Shown piece after piece: positions 48,050 through 58,079 of a DNA stretch of 64,000 nucleotides. The translations under genes were made by a program, and so were the position numbers. Within the stretch, counting starts at the first letter, position 1, and each line of letters starts with the position of its first letter. Below the pieces are notes generated by a model. It saw only the letters and a list, made by a program, of their open reading frames with translations. It was not told the origin of the DNA and did not search any database. Source of the DNA: Planctomycetales bacterium (GTDB lineage: Bacteria; Planctomycetota; Planctomycetia; Planctomycetales; Planctomycetaceae); assembly GCA_026400835.1 (NCBI GenBank), contig JAPLOA010000084.1:233696-297695 (forward strand). The letters run 5' to 3'.

Positions 48050-51000
48050 CTACGCCTTGACCATCTGTTCTGCAGCCAGTTCCTTCAGGGCTCGCTTATA
48101 GTCAACCGGCATGATCTTGTGGAACTGGCCCAAAGACTTCTGCCAGTGATCGAGAATGTTCTTCGCAACACCGGATCCGGTATAGCGATGATGGTTCTCG
48201 ATCAGAGTTTTCAACTCCTGAATGTCGGCTTCCTCGGCCATCTTTTCAAGAGCCACCATTTCCAGATTGCAGTTCACAAGGAACTGGTTGTCCGGATCGT
48301 AGACGTAGGCAACTCCTCCGGACATTCCCGCAGCAAAATTGCGTCCTGTTGGGCCCAGAACGACTGCTCGACCGCCGGTCATGTATTCGAGCCCGTGATC
48401 GCCACAGCCTTCGATAACAGCCGTTGCACCGGAGTTTCGCACGCAGAATCTTTCCGCCGCGACACCTCGGAAATACGCTTCCCCGGATGTTGCTCCATAG
48501 AGAGCCACATTGCCGATGATAATGTTCTTTTCAGGAACAAAGGTCACATCCTTTGGAGGATAGACGATCAAACGACCGCCTGATAGACCCTTGCCGGCGT
48601 AGTCATTCGCATCACCTTCGACTTCAATGGTGATGCCATGCACCAGCCATGCACCAACGCTCTGACCGGCTGATCCCTTCGCCTTGATGTGGATCGTGTC
48701 CGATGGAAGTCCGTTGGCTCCGTGAGCCCGGCTGACTTCGTTGCTCAGAATTGTCCCGAATGCACGATCGATATTCTGAATCGTTGTGTCGATGCGAACA
48801 TGCTTCTTGTCCTTCAGAGCAGGCTCGCACTTCTGCAACAATTCCATATCGCGAACGTTGTCCAGAGCATGATCCTGGCTGATCGTGCAGTAAGTCTGCA
48901 CGGCATCGTGCGGCTTCTTCGCAGGCGTCAGGATTGGGGACAGATCAAGCTGGCTGGCTTTCCAGTGAGTAACCGTGGAGTCAAGTTCCAGCATGTCGAC
49001 TCGACCGACCATTTCATTGATCGTGCGGAAGCCAAGTTCTGCCATGATCTCCCGAGTTTCCTCGGCCACCATGAACAGGTAATTCACAACATGCTCTGGC
49101 TTGCCCTGGAACTTCTTGCGAAGCACCGGATCCTGAGTCGCGATTCCGACCGGGCAAGTATTCAGGTGACACTTTCGCATCATAATACAACCCAGAGTAA
49201 TCAGCGGGGCCGTCGCAAAACCAAACTCCTCTGCTCCCAGCATGGTCGCCACAACCACGTCGCGACCTGTCTTGAGCTGTCCGTCAGTCTGTAGCCGAAC
49301 TCGACTTCGCAGATCGTTCATCACGAGTGTCTGATGAGTTTCTGCGATCCCGAGTTCCCACGGCAAACCCGCATGCTTGATGCTGGTCAATGGGGAGGCT
49401 CCCGTTCCGCCTTCGAAGCCGGAAATCAGGATGTTGTCCGCATGACCTTTGGCCACACCAGACGCAATCGTTCCGACGCCGACTTCTGACACCAGTTTCA
49501 CACTGATTCGAGCACGACGGTTAGTATTCTTCAGGTCGAAGATCAACTGTGACAGGTCTTCGATCGAGTAAATGTCGTGATGCGGCGGTGGACTGATGAG
49601 TCCCACACCTTTCGTGGACATGCGAGTCTCGGCGATTGTCTTGTCGACCTTGTGACCTGGCAGCTCACCGCCTTCACCCGGCTTTGCTCCCTGAGCAATC
49701 TTGATCTGCAGTTCGTCCGCGTTCGTCAGATACCAGGAGGTCACTCCGAATCGTCCGGACGCAATCTGCTTGATCGCGGATCGCCGAGAATCTCCATTCT
49801 CCATGGGTTCGAAACGATCGTATCGCTCGCCACCTTCCCCGGTATTGCTCTTCCCGCCAATACGGTTCATCGCAATCGCCAGAGACTCGTGAGCATCTGC
49901 CGAGATTGAGCCGTAGCTCATCGCACCGGTACAGAACCGCTTCACGATTTCAGCAGCAGACTCCACTTCCGCCAGAGGAACTGAATTGCCTTTGCGGAAC
50001 TTCAGTAAGCCACGCAAATGACACGCCCGAGTGGTCTCTGTGTTAACCAGCTTCGAAAAGTCCTTGTACGCAGACTTATCTCCGGTTCGAGCCGCCTGCT
50101 GAATTCGACCGATCGTGTGAGGATTCCAGGCGTGCTTTTCACCCTGTCGACGCCAGGCGTAGAGTCCCTGGTTTGGCAGCTCCTGAGAGATGCTGTCCGG
50201 ATTTTCGGGGAAGCCAACATGATGTCGAAGCAACGCTTCCTGCGCCAGCACGTCAAAGCCAACTCCCTTGATTCGGCTGGAAGTTCCAGCGAAGCAAAGA
50301 TTGACCACTTCGTCAGCCAGGCCCAGAGCTTCAAAGATCTGTGCGCCCTTGTAACTTTGTAGAGTTGAAATGCCCATCTTGGCCATGACTTTGAGCATGC
50401 CGTGAGCCACACCGGATCGATACGCCGCGATAATGCGGTCATCATCCCAGTCATCGGTCAGCTTGCCATCAAGGCGAGCCTGTCGTAGAGCGTACAGTGC
50501 AAGATAAGGATTGACCGCGTCAGCTCCGTAGCCGATCAACAGGCAGAAGTGATGTACTTCGCGAGCTTCACCTGACTCGACCAGCAGGCCGATCTGAGTT
50601 CGCAATTCGTATCGCACAAGATGATGATGGACGGCACCGGTGGCCATCAGCGAACTGACTGGCACTCGCTCCGCGCTAACCTTGCGATCGGACAGGACGA
50701 TCAGGCTGAAGCCGTTCTTAATCGCATCACGAGCTTCCGAGCAGATGCGATCGATTGCTGCACGCAGCCCTGAGACGCCTTCGGACTTCGGATACGTAAT
50801 GTCGATGACCTGACACTTCCAGCCACGATGGTTCACTCCCTTGAGGTTTGCCATTTGATGGTTCGTCAGAATCGGATGAGGCACCGCGAGGCGATGACAG
50901 CTTTCCTTCTGAGTATCCAGCAGGTTGGCTTCAGGACCGATGTAGCATTCCAGCGACATGATGACTTCTTCACGGATCGAGTCGATCGGTGGATTCGTCA

Positions 51001-52627
51001 CCTGAGCAAACAGCTGATGGAAATAATCGTACAGCATGCGAGGCTGATCGCTCAGGCACGCAAGAGCCGCATCGTTGCCCATTGAACCAATCGGATCCTT
51101 GTCCGCCTTGATCAACGGCAACAACATGAAGTTCATGGTTTCGGCGGTGTAACCGAACGCCTGCATACGGCTGAGGAGTTCCTGTCCGGTTAAACGCTCC
51201 GAAGGTGTCTTCTTTGGCAATTCATCCAGTTGAATGCGCTGTTCCTGAACCCACTGTCGGTACGGACGACGTGAAGCCACATCCGACTTCAACTCTTCGT
51301 CGTCGATGATGCGGCCTTTTTCGAAGTCAACCAGAAACATACGTCCAGGCTGCAGACGCCCCTTGTACAGAACGTTCTGAGGTTCGATGTCCAATACACC
51401 CACTTCGCTCGCCATCACAACACGATCGTCTTTGGTGACATAGTAGCGGCTTGGACGCAGGCCGTTTCGGTCCAGGGTCGCACCAATATAATGTCCATCG
51501 GTAAACGAGATCGATGCTGGTCCGTCCCATGGCTCCTGAATCGAGGAGTAGTATTCGTAGAAAGCTCGTTTTTCTTCCGGCATCGTCTGATGATTCTGCC
51601 ATGCTTCCGGCACCATCATCATTACAATTTCCTGCAGCGTACTGCCGGAGTGATACAGCATCTCCAGAGCGTTATCGAAGCAGCCGGAGTCGGACGTGTG
51701 CGGCTCAACAATCGGGAAGAGCTTCTTGATGTCTTCACCGAACAGAGGGCTCTTCATCATGCCTTGACGAGCAAACATCCAGTTTGAGTTGCCCTTCACG
51801 GTGTTGATTTCACCGTTGTGCGACATAAATCGCAGTGGCTGAGCACGGTCCCAGCTCGGGAAGGTGTTTGTCGCGAAACGCGAATGCACCATGGCGAGAT
51901 GCGTGTCGTAGTCAGGAGCCTGCAGGTCTTTGAAGAACGGCAGAACCTGGAACGATGTCAACATGCCTTTGTAAATGATCAGCTTCGTTGACAGGGAGCA
52001 AACGTAGAACAACAGAGCCTGAGACATATCGCTGTTCCGCAGCTTGTGGCTGGACAGCTTGCGGATGATGAACAACTGGCGTTCGAGAGCATCCTTGTCG
52101 AGTCCCGGAGCCCCGCCGACAAACAACATTTCCATGTGAGGCGCGCAAGCCCGAGCGGACTTGCCGATGTCAGCTTTGTCAAAATCCACTGGCAACGGAC
52201 GCCATCCCAGCAGGCTTTGTCCCTGCTGAGCAATGAACTCTTCAACAGTCTTCCTGCAGATAGCTCGCTGAGTTTCATCCTGAGGAAGAAACACAATCCC
52301 GGCACCGTATTGACCCGCCTCCGGAAGATCGACACCGATATCCGACTTGGCGACTCGCGCCAGAAATGTGTGCGGCAACGCGGTCAGCATCCCGGCTCCG
52401 TCACCGGTATTGGATTCGCAGCCGCAAGCGCCGCGATGATCCATGTGACGCAGGATTCGGTCGGCGTCATCCACGATCTGATGTGACCGCACACCTTTGA
52501 TGTTCGCGACAAAGCCCACACCACAATTGTCATGTTCGTTACGAGGGTCGTACAAGCCCGTCGCTTCCGGCGCACCAAAGGAAGGCCGGAACGGAGCTGG
52601 ATACTGATTACCGCGAATGTCTTCCAT
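48050..52627 (-). CDS. gltB: Glutamate synthase large subunit
   Basis: A 1,525-residue ferredoxin/NADPH-type glutamate synthase alpha subunit, making two glutamates from glutamine and 2-oxoglutarate. The mature N-terminus should be Cys35 in HDNCGVGFV (class II glutaminase nucleophile), after a 34-residue leader that is removed. The central and FMN-binding synthase domains follow (GGKSNTGEGGE, then KPGEGGELPGHKV). The 3Fe-4S cluster cysteines are in CIMMRKCHLNTCPVGIA. A C-terminal beta-helix domain carries GGYVYD/GDHGLEYMTGG-type sequence. Length is standard. GAGG lies nine bases before the ATG. The small subunit gltD is not adjacent on either side; it may be elsewhere or the enzyme may use ferredoxin. 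Confidence 0.95.
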   Translation of the reverse strand: MEDIRGNQYPAPFRPSFGAPEATGLYDPRNEHDNCGVGFVANIKGVRSHQIVDDADRILRHMDHRGACGCESNTGDGAGMLTALPHTFLARVAKSDIGVDLPEAGQYGAGIVFLPQDETQRAICRKTVEEFIAQQGQSLLGWRPLPVDFDKADIGKSARACAPHMEMLFVGGAPGLDKDALERQLFIIRKLSSHKLRNSDMSQALLFYVCSLSTKLIIYKGMLTSFQVLPFFKDLQAPDYDTHLAMVHSRFATNTFPSWDRAQPLRFMSHNGEINTVKGNSNWMFARQGMMKSPLFGEDIKKLFPIVEPHTSDSGCFDNALEMLYHSGSTLQEIVMMMVPEAWQNHQTMPEEKRAFYEYYSSIQEPWDGPASISFTDGHYIGATLDRNGLRPSRYYVTKDDRVVMASEVGVLDIEPQNVLYKGRLQPGRMFLVDFEKGRIIDDEELKSDVASRRPYRQWVQEQRIQLDELPKKTPSERLTGQELLSRMQAFGYTAETMNFMLLPLIKADKDPIGSMGNDAALACLSDQPRMLYDYFHQLFAQVTNPPIDSIREEVIMSLECYIGPEANLLDTQKESCHRLAVPHPILTNHQMANLKGVNHRGWKCQVIDITYPKSEGVSGLRAAIDRICSEARDAIKNGFSLIVLSDRKVSAERVPVSSLMATGAVHHHLVRYELRTQIGLLVESGEAREVHHFCLLIGYGADAVNPYLALYALRQARLDGKLTDDWDDDRIIAAYRSGVAHGMLKVMAKMGISTLQSYKGAQIFEALGLADEVVNLCFAGTSSRIKGVGFDVLAQEALLRHHVGFPENPDSISQELPNQGLYAWRRQGEKHAWNPHTIGRIQQAARTGDKSAYKDFSKLVNTETTRACHLRGLLKFRKGNSVPLAEVESAAEIVKRFCTGAMSYGSISADAHESLAIAMNRIGGKSNTGEGGERYDRFEPMENGDSRRSAIKQIASGRFGVTSWYLTNADELQIKIAQGAKPGEGGELPGHKVDKTIAETRMSTKGVGLISPPPHHDIYSIEDLSQLIFDLKNTNRRARISVKLVSEVGVGTIASGVAKGHADNILISGFEGGTGASPLTSIKHAGLPWELGIAETHQTLVMNDLRSRVRLQTDGQLKTGRDVVVATMLGAEEFGFATAPLITLGCIMMRKCHLNTCPVGIATQDPVLRKKFQGKPEHVVNYLFMVAEETREIMAELGFRTINEMVGRVDMLELDSTVTHWKASQLDLSPILTPAKKPHDAVQTYCTISQDHALDNVRDMELLQKCEPALKDKKHVRIDTTIQNIDRAFGTILSNEVSRAHGANGLPSDTIHIKAKGSAGQSVGAWLVHGITIEVEGDANDYAGKGLSGGRLIVYPPKDVTFVPEKNIIIGNVALYGATSGEAYFRGVAAERFCVRNSGATAVIEGCGDHGLEYMTGGRAVVLGPTGRNFAAGMSGGVAYVYDPDNQFLVNCNLEMVALEKMAEEADIQELKTLIENHHRYTGSGVAKNILDHWQKSLGQFHKIMPVDYKRALKELAAEQMVKA

Positions 52628-53536
52628 GTGAGTGATCCTCGTTCAATTATCTTTCAGGCCCTGGTAAGCGGCGGGACGTTGGCCCTTCGAGCTCACCAGC
52701 GACGACACGAAGGGTTGCCACCCTGTCGCTCGTCTGTTTGTTGTTTTTCTTCCGACTACCAGCCGGAAACGGTGTGTGCGCATCGAAGTTGCCACCAGAA
52801 TTCGCTGACACACGTGATCAGGACACGGTCAGCTCAGTGGCAGAATGGCCCGTTTGGACGCGGCCGCGCGTTTCACACCCGCATTGACAAAGTTGGCGAC
52901 TGATGCCGCCTGCGAACCGGCAACCACTTCGGACGCACAAATCGTCCAACCCGCGGTCACAGACCGGGAGAATGCAGCGGATGAAGCTCGAAGCAGGTTC
53001 AGCATGATTTCTGGCAAATCAGTTTTCAGTCACAGAAAATGTCGATCGATGGCGCTTCACACGAAGCCCTCGGTTCAACGTCTGACACCGAAATCGATGC
53101 CAGGAACCGCATTCTGGCAGGAAACTTCGGTGGAAAAGCACCTTGCCAGACCAGAAGTCGCACAAACGCTCGAACCTGAGGTGGGTGTCAGGATCGCGGA
53201 ATCCGCCTAGTTCTGGCTGCCGAATTGTTTCAAGCTTCCTGCTCGAAAACAAGCAATTGGCCACTGCTTCTGCCGGATCAGAGAAAACCCCGGCCCAACT
53301 CAAGTCGCAGCGTCCCGGTTTGCCGATTGTCGGATGCAGTTCTGGGCCGATTTCCGGACGTTTTCAGCGGGAATCACAGCGAGTTGATTTAATCCTAACC
53401 CACTGGCTGAGTCAGCGAGGGATCGTGCTTGAAAACGCGGCAAGGTTTATCCCTCGCCGACGTGTCCGGTTGTGAAAACCCATTGAATCAACAGCCTGAT
53501 CAGCAGCCGGGCTTTGGGGACGTAGTTGTGAGGGGA
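52628..53536. other. Large intergenic region, 909 bp
   Basis: This gap lies between gltB and the TolC-like gene, both on the minus strand, and should contain the gltB promoter. Open frames at 52845-53210 (+) and 53019-53303 (-) have no recognisable domain, signal peptide or good ribosome binding site, and overlap each other. I found no strong hairpins or RNA gene. Its length is unexplained. Confidence 0.3.
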
Positions 53537-55429
53537 TCACTGAACCGCGTCGCCGTCGGCCTCGCCGATCATTCGGGCTCGTGGACGACGGCTCCGGAGC
53601 GGAGTTGACGGCTCGATGGTTCCATCGGATGACTCGACGGACTGATGGTCGTCTACGGCGTCCTCTTCATCCTGCGAAACGACAGCCACCTGCCTCGTTT
53701 CGGTGGTTGAGAGCGAATTTGCCTCGAACTCGGCTGACGGTCCTTCAATAGCCGCCGGCACGGCTTTCGGATTCGGAGCTGAAGCTCCCGCTGAGATCGC
53801 TTCAGGAGTCATCGCCATGCCGTCCATCGTCATCAGGTCGTCGACCTGCAACAACTCCGCCAGGTCGACTGTCGCCATCCACGAATCCGACAGAGACTGC
53901 AGATAACTTGTCACGACTTGAGTCAACGTTTGCTGGGCCACCACGACCTGAGCAAAGTCGATGGATTCACCGTCGATCAGGAAGCGATCATAGACGCCAC
54001 GATAAACTCGCACCTGATCGGGTAACAAGTCCGTTCGATAACTTTCAGAGATCGTGCGACTGGTCGCGTAGCGATTGTAGTTTTCCGCCAGATTTGACAT
54101 CAGAGTATTATTCGTCTCCGTCAGATTCTGGCGTGCTCGTACCAGTTCTGCATGAGCCGAAGTAATATTACCCTGGTTTCGGTTAAAAGCCGGTACCGGC
54201 GCGGAGACCTGGACGTTGGTCGAATAGTCTGACAGCGGAGTTGTATCATCATGCTGGAACGCGGCGTATAATGTCACGTTTGGAATCGGAATCGCTTCCT
54301 GCAGTCTCAGGTTACTTCCGGAACTGGCAATGCGAGCATTCGAAGCGATCAAGTCCGAATGTCGCTGCAGCATGGTGACCATTGTCTCGTATTCAACAAC
54401 CGGCACCGGCAGATCCACTGAGCCGGCAACTTTCTGTCGCGTCATATGAGGCATGCCTACCGCAGCAACCAACTGACGCCATGTGGCGTCGAGACTGTTG
54501 CTGGCTGTCGTAACTGCATTTCGAGCCTGCACCGCGAACACTCGCAATTGCAGTGGCTCATAAGGAGCTGACTCGCCGCCGGTCACAAGGTCAATTTGAG
54601 CCCGATAAACTTCTTCGCTGAGCTTCGCAATCGCTCGATTGAACTTCAGCTGCTCCTGAGCAATCAGCACTTTGAAATAGTTTCGGCGAACATCGCTCGC
54701 CAGACGAACCCGTGCTTTGCGAAGATCAGCCTGAGCGGCTCGGACGTTATTCAACGCAACGTTCTGTGCCAGCGTCAGTTTGTCGGCGGTGACGAATTCC
54801 TGAGTAAAGAACACACCGTTATACCCGGCTGTGCGAGCAGTCCCGATCGTGTCACCTTCGTATCCGAACGTAGGGTTTGGATAAAGTCCGGCCTGAACCG
54901 CTTTGCCCCGAGCCTGCTCAACATCAGCCGCGGCCTGACGTATGACCGGACTATTGTCGACTGCCATTTGCTGCATTAGGGACAATGTCAAAGGTGCGGA
55001 GTCGGCATCCGGACCAGGTTCCACTTTTGCAGGCTCAACGTTCGGGAACAGAGCATCAGCCAGGGACTTACGCTGTTCGATCGACTGAGTCGGGTCCATT
55101 GGCGGAAGAACGAGCGGTGCCGCATCGGCTCCCGGCAGTTCTTCGGGGATGTTGAATCGCCGATTCACTGCAGGAGGTTCCGGAACACGGTTGTTTGCAC
55201 CGGCCTCGTCTGAGCCGTTGGTCTCTGCTCGACGAAATGAGGCCTCTTTCGTGGAGTCGTCAGCTGGCTTGGCGGCCTTCTCGGGTTTTTCCGGAATCGG
55301 AGTGGTGTCTGCGAAGGTGGTCGCTCGAGCCGCAAACAGCGACGAGCAACATCGATTCACCGTCTGACATCCCGTGGACGACAACAACGCGGCACCACAG
55401 AGGAGTGGCGCGACGGCACGAATCTTCAT
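53537..55429 (-). CDS. TolC-family outer-membrane efflux lipoprotein
   Basis: A 630-residue outer-membrane factor. The signal peptide ends in a lipobox, LSSTGC (Cys21). A low-complexity region (~30-120) precedes the TolC/OEP fold (~140-530), with two long helical repeats such as VEQARGKAVQAGLYPNPTFG and ARIASSGSNLRLQEAIPIPN. The PNPTFGYEGDTIG and FTQEFVTADKLTL blocks resemble the CzcC/CusC branch. The C-terminal ~100 residues are Ser/Glu/Arg-rich and beyond the normal fold. Start at 55429 with GGAG eight bases upstream; an ATG six codons earlier (55447) would lengthen the leader. No inner-membrane pump or adaptor is adjacent, so substrates (metals or drugs) are unknown. Confidence 0.88.
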   Translation of the reverse strand: MKIRAVAPLLCGAALLSSTGCQTVNRCCSSLFAARATTFADTTPIPEKPEKAAKPADDSTKEASFRRAETNGSDEAGANNRVPEPPAVNRRFNIPEELPGADAAPLVLPPMDPTQSIEQRKSLADALFPNVEPAKVEPGPDADSAPLTLSLMQQMAVDNSPVIRQAAADVEQARGKAVQAGLYPNPTFGYEGDTIGTARTAGYNGVFFTQEFVTADKLTLAQNVALNNVRAAQADLRKARVRLASDVRRNYFKVLIAQEQLKFNRAIAKLSEEVYRAQIDLVTGGESAPYEPLQLRVFAVQARNAVTTASNSLDATWRQLVAAVGMPHMTRQKVAGSVDLPVPVVEYETMVTMLQRHSDLIASNARIASSGSNLRLQEAIPIPNVTLYAAFQHDDTTPLSDYSTNVQVSAPVPAFNRNQGNITSAHAELVRARQNLTETNNTLMSNLAENYNRYATSRTISESYRTDLLPDQVRVYRGVYDRFLIDGESIDFAQVVVAQQTLTQVVTSYLQSLSDSWMATVDLAELLQVDDLMTMDGMAMTPEAISAGASAPNPKAVPAAIEGPSAEFEANSLSTTETRQVAVVSQDEEDAVDDHQSVESSDGTIEPSTPLRSRRPRARMIGEADGDAVQ

Positions 55430-55740
55430 GAGAGGACTCCATTCCAATCAAACTACACAAGGGCTCAATCCATGAGACCTGCCGATTTGATCGACGGTTC
55501 CCGATGTGCACCTGAATCTCATGATGCGGTCATTCCCGACTGTGAGTGCCACTCCGGCGTCACGCAACGCAGAAGCGGCTCAATCGGAAAGACACGAACC
55601 AGATAACTGTCTTCACCGGCGCAATCGTTACAAATGTTCAATCAATCGCAGCCACGATGTTGGTGTTTTTCGGTGCCAACAGACGTTTGCAGGAACAGGA
55701 TGGTCGTGATTTGCATAACAGTCACCCGTATGGCACGTGC
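55430..55740. other. Intergenic region, 311 bp
   Basis: Between the TolC-like gene and the pseudouridine synthase gene, presumably holding the TolC-like promoter. I see nothing else. Confidence 0.3.
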
Positions 55741-56355
55741 TCACTTTTGACCAGTTGGTGGCCGTTTGGGGCTTGTCGCTTTCTGGCACCGGTCGCCCGC
55801 AACGAGTCGTCTCTCTTCGGCCGAGAGAATCTTCCATTCTCCCGCGGAGAGTTCCCCCAGAGTCAGCTCGCCTATGCGATTCCTCAACAGACGTAACGTG
55901 GGATGACCAATCGCGGCGGTCATGCGACGAACCTGGCGATTCTTGCCTTCCACTAGTTCCAGAATGATCCAGCAGTCAGGCACACTTTTGCGAAAGCGTA
56001 TCGGGGGGGCTCGCGGGGGAACGTCTGGCTGAGGATCCGGCAATCGAGCATGACACGGCAAGGTTTTTCGGCCCTGAATGATCAGCCCCGATGCCAGTTG
56101 CTGCAAACTCTCCGCCGACGGGATTCGCTCCACCTGCACCCAGTATTCTCGTTCATGGGCATGTCGAGGCTCGAGGAGTTTCGCATTCCATTCCGCTTCG
56201 TCACTTAAGAGAAGCAGGCCCTCCGAATCTGCATCCAGCCGACCGATAGGGTACACGTTCCTCGGAAAGCCGAATTCCGCCAGAGGACGATTCGGCGAGC
56301 CATCAGACGTAAACTGTGACAGAACTCCGTAAGGTTTATGGAATGCAATCAACAT
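55741..56355 (-). CDS. RsuA/RluE-family rRNA pseudouridine synthase
   Basis: A 204-residue catalytic domain without an S4 domain, as in RluE. It opens with LIAFHKPYGVLSQFT; the catalytic Asp is in PIGRLDADSEGLLLLS, followed by LVEGKNRQVRRMTAAIGHPT and the closing strand LRLLRNRIGELTLGELSAGEW. RluE modifies U2457 of 23S rRNA in E. coli; the same target is likely here but not proven. The C-terminal ~25 residues are a basic extension. It is divergent from asnS. Confidence 0.88.
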   Translation of the reverse strand: MLIAFHKPYGVLSQFTSDGSPNRPLAEFGFPRNVYPIGRLDADSEGLLLLSDEAEWNAKLLEPRHAHEREYWVQVERIPSAESLQQLASGLIIQGRKTLPCHARLPDPQPDVPPRAPPIRFRKSVPDCWIILELVEGKNRQVRRMTAAIGHPTLRLLRNRIGELTLGELSAGEWKILSAEERRLVAGDRCQKATSPKRPPTGQK

Positions 56356-56401
56356 CGGGGTTTTGACTTACAGAACTGTGGAGATCGCGATAGACGAAAG
56401 C

Positions 56402-56452
56402 CCCGTCGGCGGAGCGACCGGTGTACGTTACACCCGTCGCTCCGCCGACGGG
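56402..56452. repeat. Long near-perfect hairpin in divergent gap
   Basis: Two 24-bp arms (56402-56425 and 56429-56452) with one mismatch and a 3-nt loop. The outer arm sequence is CCCGTCGGCGGAGCGAC. There is no T-tract. It sits in the 300-bp gap between the divergent pseudouridine synthase and asnS genes (56356-56655), which otherwise contains only upstream regulatory DNA. It looks like a mobile REP-type palindrome. Confidence 0.75.
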
Positions 56453-56655
56453 ATTCTTTCTTCGCATCTGATTGAAACGGGTTCAGGAGCCGCATGTTAC
56501 TCACGCCAGTTCCAGGCCGCCAACTTGCCGCGAAAACAGAAAACAGTACCCCCGACAAGTCGCGCAGGAAAATGTTGGGGGACTCGATATGATCCGGCGT
56601 CTATAGTTCTGCCATTCACCATTCGTAAACTCATGCTTTTTCGAACGAACGCATC

Positions 56656-58050
56656 ATGCCAGTCACTCGCATCGCAACAATTCTTCGCGACGGTCAGCCG
56701 GAAACCTCCATCATCGCAAAAGGTTGGGTGAGAACTCGCCGTGATTCCAAGAGCGGTTTCTCGTTCATCGAACTGAACGACGGCAGCTGCATGAAGAATC
56801 TGCAGGTCGTCGTGGAGAGTAAAGTTCCTGGTTACGAAGAGTCCATCAAAGATGTGACCACCGGGGCTAGTGTTTCGATTGAGGGAACTCTGAAGGAATC
56901 TCCGGGCAAGGGGCAGCGAATCGAGTTGCATGCTCATTCGTTGACTATCCTTGGTGTTGCGGATCCGGCCACGTTCCCTCTGCAGAAGAAGGGACACAGC
57001 ATGGAGTTCCTGCGCGAGATCGCTCATCTGAGACCTCGCACAAATACATTCGGCGCGGTGGCTCGAGTTCGCAATTGCATCAGTTGGTCGGTCCACAACT
57101 TTTTTCAGCAGCGAGGATTCCTGTACCTCAATACTCCGATCATCACGACCAGTGATTGCGAGGGTGCTGGAGAGATGTTCCAGGTGACGACGCTGGATCT
57201 GGCGATGCTGGCGAAAAAACAAATCGATGCGATCGACTGGAAGCAGGACTTCTTCGGCAAGCCGGCTTCATTAACCGTCAGCGGACAGCTTGAAGCAGAA
57301 ACCTATGCAACGGCTGTCGGCGACTGTTACACCTTCGGCCCTACGTTCCGCGCAGAGAACAGCAATACGACTCGACACCTGGCGGAGTTCTGGATGGTTG
57401 AACCAGAAATGCCGTTTTATGAACTCCCTGACAATATGGATCTGGCCGAAGCATTCATCAAGACCATGGTGAACGACGTGCTGGAGAAATGTCCGGACGA
57501 CATGCATTTCTTCAATGATCGCATCGACAGGACGGTGCTGGCCAAGCTGGAGAATATTCGCAACAAAGAATTCATTCGACTGCCGTACACCGACGCCATC
57601 GACATCATTCAGAAGAGTGGTAAGACGTTTAATTACGCTGTTCAGTGGGGTAGTGATCTGCAGACCGAGCACGAGAGATTCCTGACCGAAGAACACTTTG
57701 GTCAGCCTGTGATTCTGTTCAATTATCCTCGCACTCTCAAGCCATTCTACATGCGATGCAATGAAGACGGCAAAACGGTGCGTGCGATGGACGTGCTGGT
57801 CCCGGGTGTCGGCGAGATCATCGGCGGCAGTCAGCGTGAAGAGCGGCTCGATGTTCTGATCCAGCGTATGCAGGAATGTCATTTGAATCCGGATGACTAC
57901 TGGTGGTACGTTGATCTTCGTCGATATGGTACAGTGCCTCATGCTGGATTTGGTCTGGGGCTTGAGCGAGCGGTTTTGTTGATCACGGGGATGACCAATA
58001 TTCGCGACGTGATACCGTTCCCCAGAACTCCCGGGCACGCCGATTTTTGA
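56656..58050 (+). CDS. asnS: Asparaginyl-tRNA synthetase
   Basis: A 464-residue class IIb aminoacyl-tRNA synthetase charging tRNA-Asn. The N-terminal OB-fold (about 12-105) has [20 protein letters not shown]. The catalytic core has [12 protein letters not shown], motif 2 [24 protein letters not shown] rather than the aspartyl-enzyme pattern, and motif 3 [15 protein letters not shown]. The C-terminus [16 protein letters not shown] is the usual end. Length matches the family. The DUF1501 gene follows after 29 bp. Confidence 0.95.
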   Translation: MPVTRIATILRDGQPETSIIAKGWVRTRRDSKSGFSFIELNDGSCMKNLQVVVESKVPGYEESIKDVTTGASVSIEGTLKESPGKGQRIELHAHSLTILGVADPATFPLQKKGHSMEFLREIAHLRPRTNTFGAVARVRNCISWSVHNFFQQRGFLYLNTPIITTSDCEGAGEMFQVTTLDLAMLAKKQIDAIDWKQDFFGKPASLTVSGQLEAETYATAVGDCYTFGPTFRAENSNTTRHLAEFWMVEPEMPFYELPDNMDLAEAFIKTMVNDVLEKCPDDMHFFNDRIDRTVLAKLENIRNKEFIRLPYTDAIDIIQKSGKTFNYAVQWGSDLQTEHERFLTEEHFGQPVILFNYPRTLKPFYMRCNEDGKTVRAMDVLVPGVGEIIGGSQREERLDVLIQRMQECHLNPDDYWWYVDLRRYGTVPHAGFGLGLERAVLLITGMTNIRDVIPFPRTPGHADF

Positions 58051-58079
58051 TTTGGCATTCGCTGAAGGCAGAAGATTCG

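Noticed and set aside
52845..53210. 121-codon plus-strand frame in the gltB/TolC gap
   Set aside because: No domain, signal peptide or ribosome binding site, and it overlaps an opposite-strand frame of equal quality.
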